5,098 nucleotides of DNA from Campylobacteraceae bacterium (lineage in GTDB: Bacteria; Campylobacterota; Campylobacteria; Campylobacterales; Sulfurovaceae). The stretch's first letter is position 1. Each line of letters starts with the position of its first letter. The DNA lies in NCBI GenBank assembly GCA_027063105.1, contig JAMOSL010000179.1, positions 1-5,098 on the forward strand, in the 5' to 3' direction. Of the stretch, positions 1-4,937 are shown piece after piece. The position numbers were made by a program, and so were the translations under genes. Under the pieces are notes generated by a model. That model saw nothing but the letters and a program-made list of their open reading frames with translations, ran no database searches and was not told the DNA's origin.

Positions 1-152
1 ATATCTTAAATGGATTAGGTGGAAGAGGTTTTGTTTTTGCTCCATTAATGGGTAAGATGTTAGCAGAGCATATTATAAATAATAATAAAATTGATAAACA
101 AATAAATCCTGATAGGCTATTTTTAAAGTGGTGTAGAAAATTAAATTCTTAA
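1..152 (+). CDS. mnmC: MnmC-type FAD-dependent oxidoreductase, C-terminal end (partial)
   Basis: Only the last 49 residues are present; the first complete codon begins at base 3 and the TAA stop is at 150-152. The fragment opens with NGLGGRGFVFAPLMGKMLAEHI and ends near INPDRLFLKWCRKL. The Gly-rich GLGxRG...APL stretch followed by NPxRL is what I know from the C-terminal end of the MnmC oxidase domain, a member of the D-amino-acid-oxidase (DAO) fold family that helps close the FAD site. MnmC converts the carboxymethylaminomethyl group at tRNA wobble uridine 34, and the oxidase domain removes the carboxymethyl part. Whether this protein also carries the N-terminal methyltransferase domain lies outside the window. 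Another DAO-family oxidoreductase is possible, but the NPxRL tail favours MnmC. It is convergent with bpt and overlaps its last codons by 12 bases. Confidence 0.65.
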   Translation, partial: ILNGLGGRGFVFAPLMGKMLAEHIINNNKIDKQINPDRLFLKWCRKLNS

Positions 153-160
153 ATCTACAC
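131..160. terminator. Inverted repeat across both convergent stop codons (possible bidirectional 3' end hairpin)
   Basis: GTGTAGA at 131-137 is matched perfectly by TCTACAC at 154-160. A second, inner TTAA/TTAA pairing (141-144 with 149-152) can extend the stem past a small internal bulge. The hairpin encloses the TAA of the mnmC-like gene (150-152) and the TAA of bpt (complement of 141-143). There is no U-tract after it on the plus strand. On the minus strand it is followed a few bases later by a T-then-A-rich run, so it is not a textbook intrinsic terminator. It may instead protect or define the 3' ends of both mRNAs. Confidence 0.4.
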
Positions 161-899
161 TCTGCCAATCTGAAACCTCATCAATAGGTGGAAATCCATC
201 TAAAATTTCTTGTGGTTGAAAACTTGGTTTATATGCGAATGCTTTACATCCATCTACCCAATATCCTAAATATATCCAATCTAAGTCAAGGGTATTTGCT
301 AATTTTATTTGATACATTAAAGAGTATATACCCAATGATAATCTATTATAATCTGGATCATAGAAGAAATATATAGAACTAATTCCATCATCTAATATAT
401 CTATTAAATCAACACCTATTAGTTTTCCATCTTTAATATATAAAACTTCTTTTCCAAAATCATTTGAACCATTTACAAAATTATCTTTATAGTCTCTATT
501 TGTTATTTCTTTAAATAACCAACTATCTTTACCCTGTTTATATTTATGATATTTATTATATAAATCAATATGTGCTTGAGTTAACGATGGCTTTTGAATT
601 ATAATCTCTGTGTCAATGTTTCTTTTAATTGATTTCTTTTGTGATTTTGTATACTGATAATTATTAACATCTATACGAAGACTCTTACAACCATTACAAC
701 CATTACAAGTTGGGTGAAAATAGTAATTACCAAATCGCCTCCAACCTCTATTTATAACAGCTGTTACAAATGTTTTATTTGAATCCTCAACATATTTATA
801 TCTCATACGAACTTTTTTATCTGGTAGATAAGAGCATTCATAATCTAATGTAGAAAAATCTGTTGATAGTGGATTTAATTTATTATTTTCTTTATTCAT
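141..899 (-). CDS. bpt: Aspartate/glutamate leucyltransferase (leucyl-tRNA--protein transferase) Bpt
   Basis: Bpt moves leucine from Leu-tRNA onto proteins that begin with Asp or Glu, marking them for ClpS/ClpAP decay in the bacterial N-end rule pathway; it acts in the cytosol. The 252-residue length is normal for the family. Visible hallmarks, in order: ECSYLPDKK (21-29), the block GWRRFGNYYFHPTC (52-65) leading into a CxxCxxC cluster (C65, C68, C71) and SLRIDV, the KSQKKSIKRN basic stretch (85-94), YFFYDPDYNRLSLGIY (177-192), and LGYWVDGCKAFAYKPSFQP (211-229), which matches the conserved LGYWI...MxYKxxFxP signature. C22 and the CxxCxxC group are the residues kept in ATE1/Bpt N-terminal domains. 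The start has only a weak AGG about 12 bases upstream, but it sits just before the family N-terminus. The gene stands alone on its strand, divergent from the trmN6-like gene. The Cys cluster is encoded by a 9-base tandem repeat. Confidence 0.93.
   Translation of the reverse strand: MNKENNKLNPLSTDFSTLDYECSYLPDKKVRMRYKYVEDSNKTFVTAVINRGWRRFGNYYFHPTCNGCNGCKSLRIDVNNYQYTKSQKKSIKRNIDTEIIIQKPSLTQAHIDLYNKYHKYKQGKDSWLFKEITNRDYKDNFVNGSNDFGKEVLYIKDGKLIGVDLIDILDDGISSIYFFYDPDYNRLSLGIYSLMYQIKLANTLDLDWIYLGYWVDGCKAFAYKPSFQPQEILDGFPPIDEVSDWQSVDLRI
685..708. repeat. 9-base tandem repeat inside bpt, about 2.7 copies
   Basis: The unit TTACAACCA occurs at 685-693 and 694-702 and is followed by a partial copy TTACAA at 703-708. 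On the coding (minus) strand it encodes the alternating Cys-Asn-Gly-Cys-Asn-Gly-Cys of the metal-binding-like cluster. Because the unit is three codons long, gain or loss of a copy would keep the frame. Confidence 0.8.
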
Positions 900-901
900 A
901 A

Positions 902-929
902 TTGAGATTTTACCTAAATTAGATAAAAT
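902..929 (+). promoter_or_regulatory. Candidate sigma-70 promoter for the trmN6-like operon
   Basis: TTGAGA at 902-907 and TAAAAT at 924-929 are separated by 16 bases, each one or two mismatches from the -35 and -10 consensus, with a predicted start near 936. It lies in the 70-base spacer between the divergent bpt and trmN6-like genes. The spacer is so AT-rich that chance matches are likely. An inverted AGATAA/TTATCT pair (921-926, 938-943) overlaps the -10 side. I see no equally good box for bpt on the other strand. Confidence 0.3.
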
Positions 930-969
930 ATACTATATTATCTTTTCAACTCATAAACTAAAGGTCATT

Positions 970-1665
970 ATGCTTCTATATCAACCATTAAACGGATATT
1001 CATATAATAGTGATAGTATTTTTTTATATAATTTCATATCATCACTTAAACCTAAAGGTGAAATATTAGATGTAGGTTGTGGCGTTGGTATTATCTCCCT
1101 TCTTATATCCCGTGATTTCAATATAAATACTTCAATTATAGACAAACAAGAGATTATGCTAAAATATGCTAGACATAATTTTAATATCAGTGAAATATCA
1201 GTGAAAAGTTATTTAGATGATTTTTCCTCTTTTAATTCTAATGATAATTTCGATATAATTGTATCAAATCCTCCATTTTATGATAGTCAAGTAACACAAA
1301 GTGAAAATATTAATATAAATATAGCAAGATATAGTCAACATTTACCTTTTGTTAATTTTATTAAAAGTGTTAAAAAGAATTTAAAACCTAGAGGTAAATT
1401 TATATTTTGCTATGATAGCAAACAGATTGATACGATTTTATATACTTTAAAAGAATATAAAATTAATCCTGAAATAATTAGATTTGTACACTCTAAAATT
1501 GATAGAGAGTCAAAATTGGTAATGATAAGTGCTAGATTAAACTCTAAATCTATGACAAAGATATTACCTCCTTTAATTGTTTTTGATAAAAATAGTAATT
1601 ATTTACCAGAAGCCAAAGAAGCTTTTATAAAAGCTAATACATATAGTATAAAGGGAGATTTTTAG
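970..1665 (+). CDS. trmN6: TrmN6-like tRNA1(Val) adenine-37 N6-methyltransferase
   Basis: This is a Rossmann-fold S-adenosylmethionine methyltransferase of the COG4123/YfiC type, which makes m6A at position 37 of tRNA1(Val) in Escherichia coli. The 231-residue protein starts with the family's YQPLNGYSYNSDSIFL segment (4-19). It then has the SAM-binding motif I ILDVGCGVGI (32-41), an acidic residue ending the next strand (D58 in SIIDKQ), and the catalytic NPPF (100-103) of N6-adenine methylases. The C-terminal half is the usual fold completion plus a Lys-rich tail. The ATG start has AAGG five bases upstream at 961-964. It is the first gene of a probable three-gene operon; its TAG stop is one base before the next GTG. 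The exact substrate is inferred from family; an rRNA or other tRNA adenine is the alternative. Confidence 0.8.
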   Translation: MLLYQPLNGYSYNSDSIFLYNFISSLKPKGEILDVGCGVGIISLLISRDFNINTSIIDKQEIMLKYARHNFNISEISVKSYLDDFSSFNSNDNFDIIVSNPPFYDSQVTQSENININIARYSQHLPFVNFIKSVKKNLKPRGKFIFCYDSKQIDTILYTLKEYKINPEIIRFVHSKIDRESKLVMISARLNSKSMTKILPPLIVFDKNSNYLPEAKEAFIKANTYSIKGDF

Positions 1666-1666
1666 A

Positions 1667-2044
1667 GTGAATGTGATAGAAAAAGAGGGATATGATTATA
1701 AGTTTGACAGTAGTGCGTGTGTAGCTTGTGGTGGTCATTGTTGTACAGGAGAGAGCGGATATATTTGGGTTAAATATCAAGATATAGTAAATATAGCAAA
1801 ATTTTTAAATATGAATATAGATGATTTTGCTTCAAATAATATAAAAAAAGTAAAACATAAATATAGCCTAATAGAGAGATATAGAGAAAAAGAGGATGAT
1901 TTTGCTTGTATATTTTTTGATGATATGAAAAAGCAATGTTCAATATATTCAGTTAGACCACTGCAGTGTAGTGATTTCCCTTTCTGGGAACAATTTAAAT
2001 GTAATAAAGATGAGGTACAAAAAGAGTGCATAGGAATTTTATAA
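1667..2044 (+). CDS. YkgJ-type cysteine-cluster protein (CxxCxxCC family)
   Basis: This small cytosolic protein of 125 residues belongs to the YkgJ/UPF0153 family, thought to bind zinc or an iron-sulfur centre; no reaction is established. Nine cysteines are visible: the N-terminal cluster CVACGGHCC (C18, C21, C25, C26), then C81, C91, the typical RPLQC (C101), C112 and C121. The spacing of an N-terminal CxxCxxxCC, a middle Cys pair and an R-P-x-x-C box is the family signature. The start is GTG at 1667, chosen because GGGAG at 1653-1657 lies nine bases ahead; a second in-frame GTG at 1673 would be too far from it. Only one base separates it from the trmN6-like stop, so the two are very likely cotranscribed and translationally coupled. 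Its own 3' end contains the start of the next gene. Confidence 0.85.
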   Translation: MNVIEKEGYDYKFDSSACVACGGHCCTGESGYIWVKYQDIVNIAKFLNMNIDDFASNNIKKVKHKYSLIERYREKEDDFACIFFDDMKKQCSIYSVRPLQCSDFPFWEQFKCNKDEVQKECIGIL

Positions 2045-3288
2045 AATCAATACTATCTATAATTATACTGTTTGTAATATCTGCAAAAGCTCAAGAAGAT
2101 GAATTACTTATGAAAGCAATTTTGCTAGAAGAAAATTTAGCATTTATTAAAAGTGCAGATATCTATGGTGAATTATATAAAGATACAAATAAAAAAGAAT
2201 ATCTATTTAAAGAGATAAGTAATCGTTTTTACACCCAAGATAAAGTTGCAGAGAGTTTAAAAAAATTAAAAAAATTTAATTTATCACACCCTAAAAATTT
2301 AATTGGAAAACGATTATTAATATCTATATATCTTCAGGAAAAATCTTATGATGATGCTAGAATCGTTGGTTCTAAACTTATTGAAAGTTCTGATAGAGAT
2401 GAAGATTTAGAGCTTGTAGCTAGTTCATGCCTTTATAGTGGAAAGTATAAAAGAGGAGTTGAATTATTAAGTAAGCTATATAAAAAGAATAATAATGAGC
2501 AAGTTTTACTTCGCATTGTTGCTGTTATGACTCAATACATGAATAAGAATATAGATGCCATTAAATTATTAGAAACTCATAGAATTATGAATAATGCATC
2601 AATTGAAGTATATAAAATGCTAATTGATTTATATATCAAAGAGAAAAATATAGATAAAATTTTAAATATTTATAAAGTTTTATATAAAAAAGAGCAAAAA
2701 GATGAGTATAAAAGACGAGTAATAGAGATATATGTATATAAAAGAGAATTTAAAAACATGATTAAATTTTTAGAAGAATACAAAGGGAATAATGATATTT
2801 TATATGACCTATATAAAAAAGAGAAAGAGTTTAAGAAAGCTATAAATTTAGCTAATAAATTCTATAAAGAGACAAAAAATCCAAAATGGTTAGCAGAATT
2901 AGCAATTTTAACTTATGAAAATGCTGAAAATAAAAATAGTAAAAAAGTATTAAATAAAGTTATAAGTCTCTTTGATAAATCTATATCTTTAGGGGTTGAT
3001 GATAGTATTTATCTAAATTATTATGGTTATACACTTATTAATAGGGATATAGATATAGATAGAGGCATAAAAATGATTAAGAATGCCCTTAAACAGCAAC
3101 CTAAAAATAGTTATTACTTAGATTCAATTGCGTGGGGATATTTCAAAAAATCAGAATGTCAAAAAGCATACAAAATAATGAAACAAGTTGTAGAGAAAGA
3201 GGGACTTAAAGAGTCAGAGATAAAGAAACATTGGGAAAAAATACAACAATGTACTAAATCGACTCTAATTAGTCTAACAAATAATTAA
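2026..3288 (+). CDS. Exported TPR-repeat protein (periplasmic or outer-membrane associated)
   Basis: The 420-residue protein begins with a clear signal peptide: a basic n-region (H2, R3, K7), a hydrophobic core SILSIIILFVISA (8-20) and an AKA|Q signal peptidase I site after A22. There is no lipobox cysteine. The mature part is helical and made of degenerate tetratricopeptide-like repeats. The best are at the C-terminus, around YLNYYGYTLINR (329-340), GIKMIKNALKQQPKNSYYLDSIAWGYFKK starting at 347, and a following helix pair to about 392. Such domains bind partner proteins in cell-envelope assembly; the partner here is unknown. The GTG start at 2026 is forced: an in-frame TGA lies at 2011-2013 and no ATG, GTG or TTG follows until after the hydrophobic segment. 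GAGG at 2012-2015 serves as ribosome binding site. It overlaps the ykgJ-like gene by 19 bases. Confidence 0.8.
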   Translation: MHRNFIKSILSIIILFVISAKAQEDELLMKAILLEENLAFIKSADIYGELYKDTNKKEYLFKEISNRFYTQDKVAESLKKLKKFNLSHPKNLIGKRLLISIYLQEKSYDDARIVGSKLIESSDRDEDLELVASSCLYSGKYKRGVELLSKLYKKNNNEQVLLRIVAVMTQYMNKNIDAIKLLETHRIMNNASIEVYKMLIDLYIKEKNIDKILNIYKVLYKKEQKDEYKRRVIEIYVYKREFKNMIKFLEEYKGNNDILYDLYKKEKEFKKAINLANKFYKETKNPKWLAELAILTYENAENKNSKKVLNKVISLFDKSISLGVDDSIYLNYYGYTLINRDIDIDRGIKMIKNALKQQPKNSYYLDSIAWGYFKKSECQKAYKIMKQVVEKEGLKESEIKKHWEKIQQCTKSTLISLTNN

Positions 3289-3292
3289 AAAT

Positions 3293-3682
3293 TTAAAAAG
3301 TATAGTTAGCCCCAGATAGTGCAATGCACTCAATTTCTACCAAAGCATTTTTTGGTAAACTTCTTACAGAAACTGTACTTCTTGCTGGTTTATGTGTACC
3401 AAAATAATGTGCATATATAGCATTTACTTTATCAAAATCTTTCATATCAATTAAATAGACCGTTGTTTTAATAACATCATTAAAGTGAGCTCCTGCACCC
3501 TCTAATACATAAAATAAGTTTTTCATAACCTGATGAGTTTGATTTTCTATATCATCTGCTACTATTATACCTTTTTCGTCCATTGCAATTTGTCCTGAAG
3601 TATATATAAAACCATTTGCCTCAATAGCTTGTGAATATGGGCCTATTGCTTCTGGTGCATTTTTACTTACAACTATTTTCAT
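3293..3682 (-). CDS. ridA: RidA family enamine/imine deaminase
   Basis: RidA hydrolyses reactive 2-aminoacrylate and related enamines released by PLP enzymes such as serine/threonine dehydratase, protecting other PLP enzymes; it is a cytosolic trimer. The 129-residue length is typical. Motifs seen: the N-terminal APEAIGPYSQAI (9-20) with the pocket Tyr (Y16), TSGQIAMD (28-35), GAGAHFNDVIKTTVYLIDM (62-80), KPARSTV (98-104) with the substrate-carboxylate-binding arginine R101, and LVEIECIAL (114-122) with E117 that positions the water. Position 103 is Thr, where the E. coli protein has Cys, a common variant. It is the last gene of the minus-strand group, 13 bases after the lipoprotein stop, with no strong ribosome binding site of its own (only AAAGAAA-like bases), which suggests coupled translation. 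Its stop faces that of the TPR gene four bases away. Confidence 0.95.
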   Translation of the reverse strand: MKIVVSKNAPEAIGPYSQAIEANGFIYTSGQIAMDEKGIIVADDIENQTHQVMKNLFYVLEGAGAHFNDVIKTTVYLIDMKDFDKVNAIYAHYFGTHKPARSTVSVRSLPKNALVEIECIALSGANYTF

Positions 3683-3695
3683 TTACTATTTCTTT

Positions 3696-4034
3696 CTATT
3701 TTATAGTATAGAATATATAGCTTGTTGAGTAATCTGAAAATTCAAAATATACTTTTTTCTCACCATCATCTTTTATAGAATTTAAATTCTTGTCATCAAT
3801 TCCATATCCATATCTATATGGTCTTGGATTATTATCATTTGTTCCATAAGCTGTTGAAAGTTTATCAATTTTAATAAATCTTTTTACCAGTTTCTCTCCA
3901 GCATAAACATCAAGAACACCATCTGTACCAGTCCAATTCTGAAAAGATCTACTCAACGAATTTTGAGTCTCTTGTGTACAACCTGTTAAAAAGATTGCCA
4001 TTATTGAGATAATTGTAATTAATTTCATTTTCAT
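3696..4034 (-). CDS. Small lipoprotein of unknown function
   Basis: The 112-residue precursor has a lipoprotein signal peptide: MKMK, a hydrophobic run LITIISIMAIF (5-15) and the lipobox LTGC ending at C19, so the mature part is about 94 residues. Residue +2 is Thr, not Asp, which fits outer-membrane sorting by the Lol rule. The mature chain starts with a Gln/Ser/Asn-rich linker, then GVLDVYAGEKLVKRFIKIDKLSTAYGT (39-65, described in part), a Tyr-rich RPYRYGYGIDD (71-81) and a C-terminal strand-like region ending in IFYTIK. I do not recognise the family. The alternation of polar and aromatic residues suggests a small beta fold. The start ATG at 4034 is set by AGGAGT (complement of 4041-4046) six bases upstream; the second Met, two codons on, is too far from it. 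It lies 37 bases after the E1-like gene and 13 before ridA, in one probable operon. Confidence 0.75.
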   Translation of the reverse strand: MKMKLITIISIMAIFLTGCTQETQNSLSRSFQNWTGTDGVLDVYAGEKLVKRFIKIDKLSTAYGTNDNNPRPYRYGYGIDDKNLNSIKDDGEKKVYFEFSDYSTSYIFYTIK

Positions 4035-4071
4035 AAAATTACTCCTATTTATTTTTTATTATTTTACCATA

Positions 4072-4746
4072 TTACTCTTTGGGCATACCAAATTTTTGAG
4101 TAATTAGCTCTCCATTATCGTTAAAATATATATAATATAGCTTATCTTTAGTAATTTTTAAACCTGCCAAGTATCTTAAAGCTAAATTTGCCTGAAGTGA
4201 TGCGATATGCATAACTATTGGAGCTGTAATTCCTTTTGGTATATGGTCAGACATCGCAAAAACATTAAAATTAGATTTATCAAAAAAACATACTTGACCA
4301 TTAAACCCTTCAACACTTCCATAAATCCAAGGAGTTTTTAAAATTTTTGCATATATATCTATCTCTTTTCTAACTGGTAAATTATCTGTAGCATCAATTA
4401 TTAAATCATATAAATTATTAAACTTTTTAAACTCATCAAAATTTATCTCAAATGCTCTAATATCTATAAAAGGATTTTTCTCTTGGATTAATTTGACTAC
4501 AATTTGAGCTTTATTCTTTCCCTCATCTTCTAATTTAAATCCTATCTGCCTATGAATATTATGTAAAGATACCTCATCAAAATCTACTATATCAATTCTA
4601 CCAATACCACTAGTTCCTAATGCTAAAGCTAAGCTACAACCTAACCCACCACTTCCTATTATAGCTATGCTTTTATCTTTTAAACTATTTTGTGTCTCTT
4701 CACCCCATAATTGAATTTGTCTTTTAAAATAATCCTCTTCTTTCAT
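4072..4746 (-). CDS. ThiF/MoeB/HesA-family E1-like adenylyltransferase without zinc cysteines
   Basis: Family members adenylate the C-terminal glycine of a ubiquitin-like sulfur carrier (ThiS, MoaD) or a small acceptor. The 224-residue protein shows the complete ATP-binding set: RQIQLWGEETQ (9-19) with R9, the P-loop-like GSGGLG (31-36), DFDEV (55-59), NIHRQ (63-67), GKNKA (76-80) with K79, and DATDN (118-122) with D121. ITAPIVMHIASLQANLALRYL (173-193, by parts) is the usual C-terminal helix. What is missing is notable: the only cysteines are C37 and C153, so neither the paired CxxC zinc ligands nor the ThiF-type sulfur-transfer cysteine is present. It is shorter than MoeB or ThiF (about 250). 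AGGG (complement of 4754-4757) lies seven bases before the ATG. It heads the minus-strand group and is divergent from grpE. MoeB or ThiF proper cannot be chosen; no carrier protein gene is in the window. Confidence 0.85.
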   Translation of the reverse strand: MKEEDYFKRQIQLWGEETQNSLKDKSIAIIGSGGLGCSLALALGTSGIGRIDIVDFDEVSLHNIHRQIGFKLEDEGKNKAQIVVKLIQEKNPFIDIRAFEINFDEFKKFNNLYDLIIDATDNLPVRKEIDIYAKILKTPWIYGSVEGFNGQVCFFDKSNFNVFAMSDHIPKGITAPIVMHIASLQANLALRYLAGLKITKDKLYYIYFNDNGELITQKFGMPKE

Positions 4747-4771
4747 TATTTATCCCTAATGTTTTATAAAA

Positions 4772-4777
4772 AGTATA
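4772..4777 (-). promoter_or_regulatory. Candidate -10 box for the E1-like/lipoprotein/ridA group
   Basis: Read on the minus strand this is TATACT, one mismatch from TATAAT, 25 bases before the start codon of the E1-like gene. No good -35 hexamer sits 16-18 bases further upstream, which is common for Campylobacterota sigma-70 promoters but leaves the call weak in such AT-rich DNA. Confidence 0.25.
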
Positions 4778-4851
4778 TTCTATATTATGTTAAAATTAGT
4801 AGTTGAGTCACATAGACTAAGATATACTTATAAAAATAATTCACCTAAGAC

Positions 4852-4880
4852 TTGACAAAACTAACTCAATGTTGTATAAT
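4852..4880 (+). promoter_or_regulatory. Consensus sigma-70 promoter of grpE
   Basis: TTGACA at 4852-4857 and TATAAT at 4875-4880 are both perfect consensus hexamers with the optimal 17-base spacer. Transcription should begin near 4887, giving a leader of about 50 bases. It lies in the 191-base spacer divergent from the E1-like gene; that whole spacer (4747-4937) otherwise holds only the palindrome and the HspR-like half sites. No CIRCE element (the HrcA operator) is visible. Confidence 0.8.
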
Positions 4881-4887
4881 GTCGTAA

Positions 4888-4907
4888 TATATCTAAAATT
4901 AGATATA
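4888..4907. repeat. Perfect palindrome at the grpE transcription start (possible operator or leader hairpin)
   Basis: Two perfect 9-base arms, TATATCTAA (4888-4896) and TTAGATATA (4899-4907), flank AA. It begins one base after the predicted transcription start of the consensus promoter, the place where a repressor would block initiation. As RNA its two-base centre leaves little room for a loop, so the outer pairs would have to close over a wider loop. That favours a DNA-level site over a hairpin, though AT-rich sequence makes chance palindromes more likely. Confidence 0.5.
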
Positions 4908-4922
4908 AAATTAAATTAATAA

Positions 4923-4928
4923 AAGGAG
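4923..4928 (+). promoter_or_regulatory. Strong ribosome binding site of grpE
   Basis: AAGGAG lies nine bases ahead of the ATG at 4938. It fixes this start and predicts efficient translation, in keeping with the consensus promoter upstream. Confidence 0.85.
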
Positions 4929-4937
4929 TTGCTTTAA

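Noticed and set aside
188..376. 62-codon open frame on the plus strand
   Set aside because: It lies wholly antisense to bpt, whose protein motifs are clear, and its translation has no recognisable features.
1777..2031. 84-codon open frame on the minus strand
   Set aside because: It is antisense to the ykgJ-like gene; its Ser/Phe/Ile-rich translation is what a reversed AT-rich coding sequence gives.
2259..2274. Two A7 runs in the TPR gene as possible phase-variation tracts
   Set aside because: They encode Lys-Lys-Leu-Lys-Lys in a Lys-rich protein; seven-base A runs are common at this base composition and the frame is intact.
3285..3296. TTAAA-AA-TTTAA palindrome between the TPR and ridA stop codons as a terminator
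   Set aside because: The stem is only five A/T pairs with a two-base centre, too weak for an intrinsic terminator.
3694..3713. TTCTAT/ATAGAA inverted repeat at the lipoprotein 3' end
   Set aside because: Six A/T-dominated pairs without a U-tract, inside a probable operon where termination is not expected; likely chance.
3293..4746. E1-like, lipoprotein and RidA genes as an antiphage or ubiquitin-like conjugation system
   Set aside because: No E2-like, JAB protease, ubiquitin-like carrier, nuclease or sensor gene is present, and RidA and grpE are ordinary housekeeping neighbours.
4747..4937. CIRCE operator for HrcA before grpE
   Set aside because: I looked for TTAGCACTC-N9-GAGTGCTAA and found no recognisable half site.
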